A DNA stretch of 64,000 bases, from contig NZ_RCWC01000002.1 of NCBI RefSeq assembly GCF_018448935.1, positions 109,740-173,739 of the forward strand. The letters are read 5' to 3'. The position numbers and the translations under genes were made by a program. Below the pieces are notes generated by a model that did no database searches, was not told where the DNA came from, and saw only the letters and a list, made by a program, of their open reading frames with translations. The stretch is from Photorhabdus noenieputensis. Its GTDB lineage: Bacteria; Pseudomonadota; Gammaproteobacteria; Enterobacterales; Enterobacteriaceae. How positions within the stretch are numbered: position 1 is the first letter of the stretch; each line of letters starts with the position of its first letter. Below, piece after piece: positions 9,371 through 19,415 of this stretch.

Positions 9371-10264
9371 TTAGCTTATGTTGTCAGTAGGTTCTTCGGA
9401 CAAAATAGCTTGGGCTAACAGTTCACCCATGCGGGTGGTTGAGCCACTGCTTAAATGCCCGGCTAACTGTATCTGATTTGGTGCAAACAGGTTAATGACG
9501 GTAGAACCCAATTTGAAACGCCCCATTTCTTCACCTTTCTTGAAAGAAATTGCGCCAGTTGCACCGGCTTCGGGGTAAGTCCAACGTTTGATAATGCCTT
9601 CCCGTGGTGGTGTAACCGTACCACACCAAGCCATTTCAATACTGCCGACGATAGTTGCACCAACCAGAATCTGTATCATTGGCCCAAATTGAGTATCAAA
9701 CAGACAGATAACTCTTTCATTACGAGCGAACAGATTTGGCACATTGGCGGCAGTCAATGGATTGACAGAGAATAGATCTCCAGGGACATAGATCATCTCT
9801 TTCAGTAATCCATCGCAAGGCATATGTACACGGTGATAATCTTTAGGTGATAAGTAAGTCGTTACAAACTGCCCATCACGGAATATCTCTGCCAATTGAT
9901 GATTACCGGCGAGTAGAGCTTCAAGCGTGTAGTGATGTCCTTTGGCTTGAAGGAGCTGGTATGTTCGGATATTGCCTAACTGACTGATAGTACCATCAGC
10001 AGGTAGCGCTAATTGGTGTTCATTGCTGACAATTGGGCGAATATCATCTTTTAATGGGCGGATAAAGAACTCATTAAATGTGGTGTATGCTGAGAACTCG
10101 GGCGCTTTCGCTTCATTCATATTCACTTTATAAACACGGGCAAACGCCTTGATTGCCAGTTGAGTCAACCAGCCAGCTTTTTTGTTAGCAAACCAGCCTG
10201 CAAGGTGAGTTATTCCCTGTTTAGGCAGTAAATAATGCAACCTGATTTTGATGTTATCCAGCAC
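9371..10264 (-). CDS. psd: Phosphatidylserine decarboxylase proenzyme
   Basis: Converts phosphatidylserine to phosphatidylethanolamine at the inner membrane. The self-cleavage site is visible as [12 protein letters not shown], where the Ser becomes the pyruvoyl group of the small subunit. [12 protein letters not shown] and [15 protein letters not shown] are typical family blocks. The chosen start is the GTG at 10262-10264 ([15 protein letters not shown]), because it has AGAGG seven bases upstream and aligns with the E. coli N-terminus; an open frame runs 21 codons further upstream. It sits between rsgA and mscM, as in E. coli. Confidence 0.93.
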   Translation of the reverse strand: MLDNIKIRLHYLLPKQGITHLAGWFANKKAGWLTQLAIKAFARVYKVNMNEAKAPEFSAYTTFNEFFIRPLKDDIRPIVSNEHQLALPADGTISQLGNIRTYQLLQAKGHHYTLEALLAGNHQLAEIFRDGQFVTTYLSPKDYHRVHMPCDGLLKEMIYVPGDLFSVNPLTAANVPNLFARNERVICLFDTQFGPMIQILVGATIVGSIEMAWCGTVTPPREGIIKRWTYPEAGATGAISFKKGEEMGRFKLGSTVINLFAPNQIQLAGHLSSGSTTRMGELLAQAILSEEPTDNIS

Positions 10265-10337
10265 GTCAACCTCTTGGATTCTATTGGCAAAATTAGACAA
10301 AAGGGGGTATTGTACCCGTCCTTTCATTTGATGTCAG

Positions 10338-11393
10338 TTAGCTATCGTGATCTGTAAAAGTTTTGCGTGGTTTAATTTGATCCATACTGTCGAGAATACG
10401 GTGATAATTCTCAAAGCGTTCTTGAGTTATTTCGTTATCTTCCACTGCCTTCCGTAACGCACATTCTGGATCGTCCCGATGTTTACAATCACGGAATTTA
10501 CAACCGCCCAGATAATCACGGAATTCGATAAAACCTTGAGTTATCTGCTCTGGTGTTAAGTGCCACAGGCCAAACTCCCGAACACCGGGAGAATCAATAA
10601 CATCACCGCCATGTGGAAAATGATAAAGACGGGACGTTGTTGTGGTGTGCTGACCTAAACCGGAAACATCTGAAACCTGATTGACCAGAATCTCTGCTTC
10701 ATCTTCTGGCAGGAGTGTATTGAGTAAACTTGATTTACCTACACCAGACTGACCGGCAAAAATAGTGATTCGACCTGCGAGCATTTTCGTTAATTCTTCC
10801 ATACCTTCGCCGGTATGGTTTGAGAGTTTCAATACTCTGTAACCAATGTTGTGGTATGTGGACATGATTTCGTTGACCCATTCACGGCTTTCTTCGTCCA
10901 GCAGATCAATTTTATTCAATACGATCAATGGTTCAATGCCCAGTGTTTCACAGGCGACAAGATAGCGATCAATAATATTGAGTGACAGTTCAGGAAGAAT
11001 CGCTGATACAACCACTATCTGGTTAATATTGGCGGCGATAGGTTTAATACCATCATAATAGTCAGGCCGTGTGAGTACGGAAGTACGCTCGTGAACGGCT
11101 TCAACAATACCATTTACTTTAACATCTGCTTGTGTTTGCAGCGCAGGACGCCATACCACCCGATCGCCGGTTACCAATGAGCGGATAGTTCTGCGAATAT
11201 TACAACGTTGTATAGAACCGTCTTCTGCCTCGACATCAGCATGTTGGCCGAAACGGCTGATAACGAGCCCTTCCTGAGGTTCACCTAACTGGCTATCATC
11301 CATTTCAGGTTTATTATCCTGTTTTTTCAGCCTGCGCTGATGATTTGCCTGTACCCGCCGTTGCTGGCCTTTGGATAGTTTATGTTTAGCCAC
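10338..11393 (-). CDS. rsgA: Ribosome small-subunit-dependent GTPase RsgA
   Basis: A 351-residue circularly permuted GTPase that acts in late maturation of the 30S subunit. An N-terminal basic tail and OB-fold (about residues 40-110) come first, then the G motifs in permuted order: NKIDLLD (G4), [15 protein letters not shown] (G1), DSPGVREFG (G3). The C-terminal zinc-binding region has [14 protein letters not shown]. Length agrees with E. coli YjeQ. It is divergent from orn, with an ERIC element in the intergenic region, and upstream of psd. Confidence 0.97.
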   Translation of the reverse strand: MAKHKLSKGQQRRVQANHQRRLKKQDNKPEMDDSQLGEPQEGLVISRFGQHADVEAEDGSIQRCNIRRTIRSLVTGDRVVWRPALQTQADVKVNGIVEAVHERTSVLTRPDYYDGIKPIAANINQIVVVSAILPELSLNIIDRYLVACETLGIEPLIVLNKIDLLDEESREWVNEIMSTYHNIGYRVLKLSNHTGEGMEELTKMLAGRITIFAGQSGVGKSSLLNTLLPEDEAEILVNQVSDVSGLGQHTTTTSRLYHFPHGGDVIDSPGVREFGLWHLTPEQITQGFIEFRDYLGGCKFRDCKHRDDPECALRKAVEDNEITQERFENYHRILDSMDQIKPRKTFTDHDS

Positions 11394-11415
11394 CGAACCT
11401 CACTTGTTCCACATT

Positions 11416-11542
11416 TATACCCGTCATCTTTCAAGTTGCCTCTTTGTTGGCTGCACTCACTCACCCCGGTCACATAGTTACCTATGCTCCCGAGGATTCG
11501 CTCTCTTGCCGTCGCGATGCATCTTGAAATCCATAGGGTATA
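11416..11542 (-). repeat. ERIC (IRU) element, 127 bp
   Basis: A complete enterobacterial repetitive intergenic consensus element, exactly 127 bases. It starts tatacccgtcatctttcaag and ends atagggtata, with the central imperfect palindrome caccccggtcacatag / ctatgctcccgaggattcgc. It lies in the rsgA-orn divergent promoter region, so it is transcribed as part of at least one leader. A second copy in opposite orientation is at 48196-48322. Confidence 0.92.
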
Positions 11543-11612
11543 TCGCTGTTATTGCTTAAAAGCGCTATGATACACCATTAATAAGAACTATCTCTCCAAT
11601 CTAGGATATAAC

Positions 11613-12158
11613 ATGTCAAAAAGTGAGCACAATCTTATCTGGATAGATCTGGAAATGACGGGCTTAGATCCAGAGCGGGATCGCATTATTGAAATTGCGA
11701 CAATTGTCACCGATGCAAATCTGAATATCCTGGCGGAAGGGCCAGTCATTGCGGTTCATCAGTCTGATGAACAACTTGCTCTGATGGATAAATGGAATGT
11801 GCGCACTCATACGGGCAGTGGGCTGGTTGAACGTGTTAAAGCAAGTAAAATTGATGATCGTGAGGCAGAGAAGGCGACGATTGAATTTTTGGAAAAATGG
11901 GTTCCGGCAGGTGCTTCTCCTATTTGTGGTAACAGCGTTAGTCAGGATCGGCGTTTCTTGTTCCGCTATATGCCAGAGTTGGAAGCTTATTTTCATTACC
12001 GCTACTTGGATGTCAGTACACTTAAAGAATTAGCCCGTCGCTGGAAGCCGGAAATCCTTGCTGGGTTTAAGAAACAGAATACTCATCAGGCGCTGGATGA
12101 TATCCGTGAATCAGTTGCTGAGTTAGCCTATTATCGGGAACATTTTATTCAACTGTGA
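11613..12158 (+). CDS. orn: Oligoribonuclease (3'-5', DEDDh family)
   Basis: A 181-residue cytosolic exonuclease that degrades di- to pentaribonucleotides and finishes RNA and pGpG turnover. The DEDDh residues are visible: [11 protein letters not shown] (motif I), [18 protein letters not shown] (motif II), and [10 protein letters not shown] (motif III with His and Asp). Length equals the E. coli enzyme. It is followed by the tRNA-Gly cluster as in E. coli. Confidence 0.97.
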   Translation: MSKSEHNLIWIDLEMTGLDPERDRIIEIATIVTDANLNILAEGPVIAVHQSDEQLALMDKWNVRTHTGSGLVERVKASKIDDREAEKATIEFLEKWVPAGASPICGNSVSQDRRFLFRYMPELEAYFHYRYLDVSTLKELARRWKPEILAGFKKQNTHQALDDIRESVAELAYYREHFIQL

Positions 12159-12278
12159 GTCAGAAAGTTTTATTTTCTGTTGGCATGATAACGCCAGCTC
12201 GGCGTGGCGATTAATCAATCTGTTCTGGCGTTTAAATCGTCATTTGACCGAAAAGTTTGTTTTTTTGCGTTGAAAGGC

Positions 12279-12306
12279 TTGCGGGCGCAACGATTTCTCG
12301 TATAAT
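12279..12306 (+). promoter_or_regulatory. Probable sigma-70 promoter of the tRNA-Gly operon
   Basis: The -10 box TATAAT at 12301-12306 is perfect, with TTGCGG at 12279-12284 as -35 and a 16-base spacer. The discriminator after the -10 (gcgcacccc) is GC-rich, as in stable-RNA promoters under stringent control. An A/T-rich stretch with a T8 run lies upstream and could act as an UP element. The first tRNA begins about 57 bases further on. Confidence 0.7.
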
Positions 12307-12363
12307 GCGCACCCCATACCGATGATGAATTTCATAAGGTATGGATGGCATACTAAAAGGTAT

Positions 12364-12439
<76 letters not shown>

Positions 12440-12494
12440 AATTTTGATTTGGAATCAGTATGTTGTTCATGGTTGTTATTAGCCAGTCAGTGAC

Positions 12495-12570
<76 letters not shown>

Positions 12571-12635
12571 AGTTTAGATTCGCAATTGATTTCTTGGGAT
12601 TGATATATTATTTCAGGTGATCACCAGTCAGTAAT

Positions 12636-12711
<76 letters not shown>

Positions 12712-13177
12712 ATCCTCAGAATTTAGGTAGTCAATAAAGTCTGAAAATGATTTAAAATCAAAGTATTAAAATTTTATTAATCCAAGGATGCCATTCACAT
12801 CTCCTTAATTACTATGTACTTTAAGTACATCACTTTTCCAAATAAGTATATCGTCATGTTACCTGTACCTATTCTTATACCTCGTCCATGCATTGGCTTT
12901 CCTTGCCCGGTTTAGACTCTTGATATTTTCCGATCTACACATTTGAAATATTAAAGATTAGCGAGGTTTATCATTACGAATGAACCACATAGCGTTGAAT
13001 TAGGGCTTACTGGTAGGGGAAACCCAGAGATGGGTTCTTTAAGTCCCCGTTTAGTAAAAGCTGAATGAACATCCACATGTGCTTTAACTCCTACTAACAT
13101 GTGGGCTGTTACCTAATACAGCAGAGGGTGTTTATATTATTAGCCTAATAAGTTTGTGAGTATTGAAAACATAAAGG
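12712..13177. other. Gene-free stretch after the tRNA-Gly cluster
   Basis: About 465 bases with no open frame I would call a gene. It includes an inverted repeat (ccacatgt ... acatgtgg, roughly 13071-13105) and a possible hairpin around ggggaaaccc ... gggtt. No integrase or recognisable remnant protein was seen. It is the left end of the island. Confidence 0.5.
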
Positions 13178-14964
13178 TTACTTATATAAATCCTGAATAT
13201 TATTTTCACCAAAAAACTCAGCTAATTGATATAAAGCATTAGAAGAAAGCTCTTGAGTAAATAAAAGGGAAAGATTGGTTTTTGCTCTTGAACAAGAAAC
13301 ATAAAATAGGTTTCTATTCTTTTCATAAATATCTTGTTTATCTATAGGTACATTATTTGTCCTAGACCAAATTAAAAAATTATCCCAATTATACTTATTC
13401 CAACCTCTGCCTAAAACAATCAGAACATTTTCATACTCTTCTCCTTTGACACCATGTTGTGTACTAAATGGTGTTAAATTATCAATATAATTAAGCGCAT
13501 TAATCACTTCTTGATAATTAATTACAGACATGTTTTTATATGTTTTTTGATTTGTTGATAATTCTGTTTCATTTAAATCCAATTGTGATTTTATTAAAAT
13601 ATGTGTTTGTTCTAATTCATCTGGCAATTTGGGGAATGGAACAGGTTGATTTATAAGTGTATCTATAACATCAAAAATAGTTTTTTCTCTTGATTCTAAT
13701 AACAATTGCAAATAGTTATTTAGTTTTTCTTTATCTCTATTGCTTTTCATTGGAGGAGTAAAATAATTATCTTGAATTGCAAACATTTCTCCATATCGTT
13801 TATTTTGATATGCTAAACAAACAGGTTCTAGTACACTAGAGAAAAAATTTATAAATTTATTATTCTTTTTTAATAAATCATCTGGATATTTAAAGCACTT
13901 TAATAAATTGTGGTAACTACCATATTTAGAAATAATGTTGTTTGTTAACAATAAAATTTTTGTATTTTCTGTATCATCAAAATTCCAATTTAATTTTTCC
14001 TTTATCATTTCTAAAGCATTAGTCGCTTCTTGTTCAGGTAAGTCATTAGTCCAATGTCCTCCACCAGTACCATCACGTCTTTTTCCGTTAAAATTATTAG
14101 TATGAAAAATATTGATTATTCCAGATCTATTATTATTACCAAATTGTCCTAAGTCTGGCCTTATATTATTTAAAACATTTATAATCAATCCATTGGAACG
14201 AAAATTAGATTGTTTGTCGATTTTAGTTATGTATGATGATTTTATTTCACCTATACCATCATCATATATTTTTTGCCATGAATCCCCATAAAAACCTATT
14301 GTAGGTGATATGTTATTGTTTTCTATTTCAGATATTAAAGCTTCTACTAAATACTTATTAGTATCCTGATATTCATCAATTAAGATAAAAGGATAGGCAG
14401 ATCTTAATATAATTCTAAATTTTTCTCTTTTTAAAAGAAGTGTAGAAAAAGAAATAATATCATCATGATGTAAAATAATTAATTTATTCTTAGGGTCAAC
14501 AATTCTATTTGCCATGATAGTATATTGAATAGAGTAATCTTTTATATTTTCAATACTCCAGGAAGAAGGGAAATTACTATCATTAAAAGTGGCATATTTT
14601 GAATCCCAACGTTTTCTCCAATCCGGGGAATTAATAACGTAATGTTTAAGTTCTTTTTGAAAGGGTTGAATTACTGACCAAAAAAAACTATGAATTGTAT
14701 TGACCAAAACTATAGGGTTAAATTTTATTTTGCTTTCAATATTATCCTTTGATCTATTGGTATATGTTATACATGCTATTTTTTTCCTGTTCTTTTATAT
14801 TCATTCTCATTATTTTCTATAAGAAATTTTAATGTTTCGATCAGTGCATATGTTTTTCCTGCACCAGCTCCAGCTTCCAATACAAAGGATTCATGTTGAG
14901 TTATCTTTTTATAAACTTCTTCTTGAGCCTTTTGAGCTGCAATTTCGGCATCAGTCGTTGTCAT
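13178..14964 (-). pseudogene. gajB: GajB-like UvrD-family helicase, split by a frameshift at an A7 run
   Basis: Two frames together encode one superfamily 1 helicase of about 595 residues. Frame one (14964 to 14776) gives the N-terminus with the Walker A motif LEAGAGAGKTYAL, and stops at GGA AAA AAA TAG. A -1 shift on the A7 run continues as ATA GCA TGT ... (IACITYTN, motif Ia) into the long frame. That holds DEYQDTNK (motif II), FYGDSWQKIYD (III), SNFRSN (IV), THGVKGEEYENV-type (V, TQHGVKGEEYENV) and LFYVSCSRAKTN (VI). All motifs are intact. The start overlaps the end of gajA by 14 bases. Together with gajA this is the Gabija anti-phage pair. It is either a recent inactivation or expressed by slippage. 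Confidence 0.8.
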
Positions 14965-16957
14965 GATGAACTCCTTGTTGTTCTAACCAAGTCAGGCCCT
15001 CTTTAATATATTTTGGAATATTCCAGTTATCTTTTTTGAATGCATATTCAAAAGCTAAGGCTATTTTTTTCTTACTATTTAAATTCTGTGTTTTATTCCA
15101 GATTATTTCTTCTAATTTAACAACATCTGTTTCGTTAATATTTAATAAATCCAAGTTAGCAAGCATTAAGGCAGATTCAAAGCTACGACCACATGGTAAA
15201 TCCTCTTTTTCTGGAATTTGATAAGTTATTTTTTTATATCCGTTTATTTTCTCTTCTGATTTACATTTAATTAGTGAACTTGGTGAATAACCATTATATT
15301 TTAGTTTGGTATTATTTTTAAACCAATTTTTTATACAATAGTTTGAAGTGCTTTTTCCTTTACTGACACAACAAGTTTTTCCGGCAGAATTAATTGAATC
15401 CAAATCGGTAATAATTAATGCTGGAATTTGTAAAAAATCTATTAAATTGTAAAAAGTATCTGCATGTACCCCACCAATTTCTAAAGTAGCAATATATTGA
15501 CTTGAAAGAAAACTTTGTTTTTTTTCTTCTTCAAAAAGTTTGACCAATTTGGGAAATAAAATTCTTTCTGTGCTTCCTTCAACTAAAACTAGTTTGTCGG
15601 CAAAAAATAAATCACAAACTGTTAATGTTAAATATTGCCTTAGGAAATCAAGGTTTTTAGATGATTCAGAAAAGAGGCTTAAATCTTTAATAATTGTTTT
15701 TCTGTTTATATTTGTATCGTTAACAGATTTAAAATAACGAATGTTTTGAAAATTCTCTTTATTAGCGATATGAGGTGAATGTGTTGTAATTATAAATTGC
15801 ACAGGCCATTTTTCGTTTTTTAAATATTCTTTCTCTAATTCTTCTTTATAGGAAAACAACATTTTTATAAATGTTTCTTGCATTTGAGGATGAAAATAAG
15901 CTTCAGGTTCTTCTATAAAAATAATATTTATATCGGAATGTTTGTCATTAAATTTATGATCTTGTATATATTCAACTAATTTAATGCTGATAAGTAATAA
16001 ATTTCTCCTACCTAAGCCATTATAATGTTCTGGTAATTTCATTCCACAATTACCCTGCAAGTAATTCATACTTAAGTGAGGGGAAAAATTATTAATATTT
16101 AACTGTACGTCAACGGTAATCTCTTCTGTATGATCAGAGCCTAGAAAAGCGATTTTTGGGATCATTTTGTCTATTTCTTGTTGAGAAATTTGAGTTAATT
16201 TCCCTTGTGTAATATTAAGTTCTTTTGCTAAAGCACTTTTCGACTTCTCTGATTCGGGTCTTTTAGTTATCAAGGATTTTATGACACTACCAATAGAATC
16301 TTTTTCACTGCTTTGATAATCACCTAAAGAACGTTGAGCTGAAATAAAATAACCACATATTAAACTTGATAATTTACTAAAGTCTAATGATCTTATATCT
16401 AATTTGTCATTAGGATTAATAGTAACAATGCTCCATGAATAATATTTTTGAATTAATTCAGATAATGAATCTAGAAAAGTAGCCTTAGCTTCTTTATCCT
16501 GTTTTGCAATGTTTTTTAGATTGCTTATAAACTCCAGTAAGTTATCAGAACTAGGAATATTATATGAGGCTTTTATTTTTGCTAATGTTGTTTCTGCCTC
16601 AATATCAATAAGAAAAGGTAACAAAGAAACAGGATAGTCATCTTGGTTATCAGAGTAGTCAATCACTAAATCGATAGTAATTTGAGGGAATATAGAAAGA
16701 ATTCTATCAACAGATATTTCTTTTTGACAGAAAGCTATTTTCTTAAATATTTCGATGCAGCTAATAGAAAAATCACATAAAGTTAATTTTTTAGGTGTTT
16801 TATCAGAAAAGACATAGCCTAATAGATGGGTGAAAGAAGTTTTTCCACTATTGTTTCTACCAACAATTAGAGTGATATTTTTCTCTAACTTAATAGAAAT
16901 GTCCTCCAATAAGCGGAAGTTTTTTATTGCAATTTCCGATAAATACACTATTTTCAC
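14951..16957 (-). CDS. gajA: GajA-like OLD-family ATPase/TOPRIM endonuclease
   Basis: A 668-residue nuclease-ATPase. The N-terminal ABC-type ATPase has GRNNSGKTS (residues 33-41) as Walker A and IIFIEEPEAYFHPQMQ as signature/Walker B, then ITTHSPHIAN. The C-terminal TOPRIM domain has LVEGSTERILFPKL (catalytic Glu) and ALIITDLDSIN (DxD). In Gabija, GajA nicks phage DNA when nucleotide is depleted and forms a complex with GajB. It is somewhat longer than the Bacillus prototype (about 580 residues). The first GTG has AGGAG abutting it; a GTG three codons later is better spaced. The helicase gene follows with a 14-base overlap. Confidence 0.82.
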   Translation of the reverse strand: MKIVYLSEIAIKNFRLLEDISIKLEKNITLIVGRNNSGKTSFTHLLGYVFSDKTPKKLTLCDFSISCIEIFKKIAFCQKEISVDRILSIFPQITIDLVIDYSDNQDDYPVSLLPFLIDIEAETTLAKIKASYNIPSSDNLLEFISNLKNIAKQDKEAKATFLDSLSELIQKYYSWSIVTINPNDKLDIRSLDFSKLSSLICGYFISAQRSLGDYQSSEKDSIGSVIKSLITKRPESEKSKSALAKELNITQGKLTQISQQEIDKMIPKIAFLGSDHTEEITVDVQLNINNFSPHLSMNYLQGNCGMKLPEHYNGLGRRNLLLISIKLVEYIQDHKFNDKHSDINIIFIEEPEAYFHPQMQETFIKMLFSYKEELEKEYLKNEKWPVQFIITTHSPHIANKENFQNIRYFKSVNDTNINRKTIIKDLSLFSESSKNLDFLRQYLTLTVCDLFFADKLVLVEGSTERILFPKLVKLFEEEKKQSFLSSQYIATLEIGGVHADTFYNLIDFLQIPALIITDLDSINSAGKTCCVSKGKSTSNYCIKNWFKNNTKLKYNGYSPSSLIKCKSEEKINGYKKITYQIPEKEDLPCGRSFESALMLANLDLLNINETDVVKLEEIIWNKTQNLNSKKKIALAFEYAFKKDNWNIPKYIKEGLTWLEQQGVHHDND

Positions 16958-16965
16958 TCCTTTAT

Positions 16966-17135
16966 CTATTTTGTCTTACTGATAATCCTATCAACTGCTT
17001 TTCGAGTAGTCTCCACAATATTAGCGATATTTTCAATAGAAATGTTTTTATTAAGAAATGCTGTTAGCATTGGCGGTTCTAATTTTTGTCTTCTTTTTTG
17101 TTCTAATCTGGCTTTTTCTTTAGCCTCGTATTTTT
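16966..17135 (-). pseudogene. C-terminal remnant of a Rpn/PDDEXK-type gene (tentative)
   Basis: An open stretch without a start codon between the DMT transporter and gajA. It encodes about 55 residues: EAKEKARLEQKRRQKLEPPM, then a helical segment with SIENIANIVETTRKAVDR, then a stop at 16966-16968. The Lys/Glu/Arg-rich run followed by a small helix-turn-helix-like tail resembles the C-terminus of Rpn-family recombination-promoting nucleases. It overlaps the 3' end of the transporter gene in another frame. The family call is weak; that it is a decayed gene end is more likely than not. Confidence 0.35.
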
Positions 17136-18059
17136 ACCGGTTGATCTCTTATTACAGATCAGGATGCCTCCGATGACGAGAGCACCGCCGATGAACATTG
17201 GGAATGTTAATTTCTCGTCTAATAGTACTGCGCCGAGCAATACTGCGGTCAAAGGGTTAAGCGCAATGAATACGCCAGAGCGAGTGGAACCAATTCTTTG
17301 GATTCCGTCGTAATACCAGATGTAGGCCACCGCTGAACCTATTGCACCAAGATAAAGTAAGCTGGAGAGATCAGTCATGGGTAATGCATGTATTGCGGAT
17401 AAACTCATTTGACCTGTGAAAATGGCCGTTACAGTTAGCATGATAGCGCCTGCCAGGATGGAGTATGTAACGGTGTGTAGCGGGCCGATTTGGCTCACAA
17501 TGTTCTTGCAGAAGACGCTATAAGCAACCCAGCTTAAAACACAGCCAAATATCAAAGTGTCGCCCAACCAGTTACCTTCTTCTCCAACCGTCAGTTGTGG
17601 CGTTTTGCTAAAAATCACGATCATTGCACCAAGCAGACAAAGAATAATTCCCAGTATTTTCAATGATGATTGTTTTTCCTTATAAAAGAAATATGAAAAA
17701 ATCGCCATTACTGCTGGATTCAGTGCCACGATAAGTGAAGCTCTGGATGCGGTTGTGTGATGCAGACCATAAAAGAAGAAAAGGTTGTAGGCGTATATTC
17801 CGCAAAGGCCAAGTCCAATGATTTTCAATAGTTGGGATAGATTAATCTTGACGAACATTTTTCCTGATAAAACGAGGAAAATAATTAGCGTCATGCCCGC
17901 AAGAATAAATCTGAGGCTTGCTGATAACAAGGGCGGTGTCTCGACAGAAATATATCGACCTGCAACAAATGTTCCGCCCCAGATGATAGCCACAAGAGAC
18001 AGCTTGATATAGGTTGAGTAGTTGTTGACCGACTGCGTTGATGCGTGGTTGCTTTTCAT
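17103..18059 (-). CDS. EamA/DMT-superfamily permease
   Basis: A roughly 318-residue inner-membrane protein with ten predicted helices in two EamA repeats. The first begins SLVAIIWGGTFVAGRYIS, and the second follows DTLIFGCVLSWVAYSVFC; LGAIGSAVAYIWYYDGI and ALNPLTAVLLGAVLLDEK are typical EamA blocks. Members export amino acids, metabolites or drugs; the substrate cannot be read. I chose the ATG at 18057-18059 over the upstream TTG. It is 18 bases after the stop of the TTC38-like gene, so the two are co-transcribed, divergent from a LysR regulator. The C-terminus (KNTRLKKKPD) overlaps a gene remnant and may be altered. Confidence 0.87.
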   Translation of the reverse strand: MKSNHASTQSVNNYSTYIKLSLVAIIWGGTFVAGRYISVETPPLLSASLRFILAGMTLIIFLVLSGKMFVKINLSQLLKIIGLGLCGIYAYNLFFFYGLHHTTASRASLIVALNPAVMAIFSYFFYKEKQSSLKILGIILCLLGAMIVIFSKTPQLTVGEEGNWLGDTLIFGCVLSWVAYSVFCKNIVSQIGPLHTVTYSILAGAIMLTVTAIFTGQMSLSAIHALPMTDLSSLLYLGAIGSAVAYIWYYDGIQRIGSTRSGVFIALNPLTAVLLGAVLLDEKLTFPMFIGGALVIGGILICNKRSTGKNTRLKKKPD

Positions 18060-18077
18060 GTTTGTCAATGTCGCAAT

Positions 18078-19268
18078 TTATAGGGTGGAAGAGGCTTTCA
18101 AGGCGGCGTATTCCATCGTCTGTTCCAATATTTCACGTTGAGCGCGGCTACCTCCCAATAATGGCCATTTCTCATGGCTGAGACGAAGTTTATTTAGACA
18201 CTCCTCATAGTGCCTGGATGTAAATAATAAGATCGCTTTAAGGACGTCTATCCCTGTGGAATGTGTGTCTGGTTCGATGCCAAATCCATCACTTTCCGCG
18301 ATTAACTTTTCAATAAGAAAAGACTGATTTGTCGCAGAAAAAGCGAGTGCTGCATGTATCTTATGGAAGTAAGAGGTGGATGAGCTGATGCTGCCTGTCC
18401 AAAGAACGGCAAGACGTTCCCATATTGGTTGGAAGTTAGTGTCAGCAGATTTGAGCCTGAGTTGCCACAGGAATTCTACAGCGTCCAAATCTTGTTTAGC
18501 AAATGGATTGTCTTTTAGCGCATATAATTCATCAAAAGCTTGCAATGCCAGCGTGATCTCATCGGATCGTTCATACGCAATGGCGAGATGCCAGTATACA
18601 TGCATTCCCATTCCGGCATTGGTTATCCAATGTTCTTTGCAGTTGGTCAAGAAGTGGCAAAGTTCTTTCCAGCGACCTAGCTCATGCAGGGCATGTGCGA
18701 CAGCATGAATGCCATAGATATTGTCCGGCATTAATTTAACAGATTTAAAACCAACCTCTAAGGCATCATCAAAACATTGAGCTTCACAAAGGACGAATGA
18801 TTTTATGGAAAGATAATATGGATAGAGGTAGTGAGTGCCAGGAATGTGTTCGTCGCAATAAAGCAGAAGAGACCTCAAGTTGGTTGTTTTGCCAGTGCAG
18901 AAATCAAGCATGTGAATAAAGAAGAGCGCGACAATATCCGATGGGTATGCTCGAATATGTTGGGTCAGAAGCGATCTCGCGTTATCGTAATCAAATTTCA
19001 CCCATGCGCTGAATGCCTTATGGATAAGGCAAAGCTCAGGGAGAGAAAGGTCGTGTTCGTTCATTTGAGTTAATGTGATTTTGAATTTATAAAGTTCTTT
19101 CATCTCGCAAGAGGTGATTGCATCAAATCCCATCAGGAGTTTTTTGTAAGTTCGCTGAGTGTCATTCATTGGAATAAATTCGTCTGAAAATCCACGGAGG
19201 GATAAGAACGTGCTGTTTATTTCCGGCCATATGGAAGATGAACCATCAGAAAGCCATTGGTAACTCAT
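18078..19268 (-). CDS. TTC38-like TPR-repeat protein
   Basis: A 396-residue soluble protein with tetratricopeptide-like helical repeats. Recognisable blocks include YDNARSLLTQHIRAYPSDIV, GIHAVAHALHELGRWKEL and MHVYWHLAIAYERSDEITLA, the pattern of the TTC38 family found in bacteria and animals. No catalytic function is established for that family. It is the first gene of a two-gene unit with the DMT permease and is divergently transcribed from a LysR regulator. That organisation suggests a regulated small-molecule response, perhaps export of a metabolite. Confidence 0.7.
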   Translation of the reverse strand: MSYQWLSDGSSSIWPEINSTFLSLRGFSDEFIPMNDTQRTYKKLLMGFDAITSCEMKELYKFKITLTQMNEHDLSLPELCLIHKAFSAWVKFDYDNARSLLTQHIRAYPSDIVALFFIHMLDFCTGKTTNLRSLLLYCDEHIPGTHYLYPYYLSIKSFVLCEAQCFDDALEVGFKSVKLMPDNIYGIHAVAHALHELGRWKELCHFLTNCKEHWITNAGMGMHVYWHLAIAYERSDEITLALQAFDELYALKDNPFAKQDLDAVEFLWQLRLKSADTNFQPIWERLAVLWTGSISSSTSYFHKIHAALAFSATNQSFLIEKLIAESDGFGIEPDTHSTGIDVLKAILLFTSRHYEECLNKLRLSHEKWPLLGGSRAQREILEQTMEYAALKASSTL

Positions 19269-19415
19269 AAAATCCCCTTTTTTAATTAATTATGGTTTGG
19301 AAACTCTGTTGAGCGTTTGGCGAGCATGCCTCGCCTACTGTTTTATATCCGCATTGCATATACTTATTCAGATGTATGATCATGCGGAAATGAGTGATTA
19401 CTCAAGGGGGAGATA
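19269..19415. promoter_or_regulatory. Divergent promoter region, TTC38-like/DMT versus LysR
   Basis: A 147-base intergenic region between divergent genes, the usual place for LysR operators. It contains the dyad ggcgag-catgc-ctcgcc and an imperfect repeat around catatac...gtatgatcatgcg. AAGGGGGAG precedes the LysR start. Which dyad is the operator cannot be decided by eye. Confidence 0.5.
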
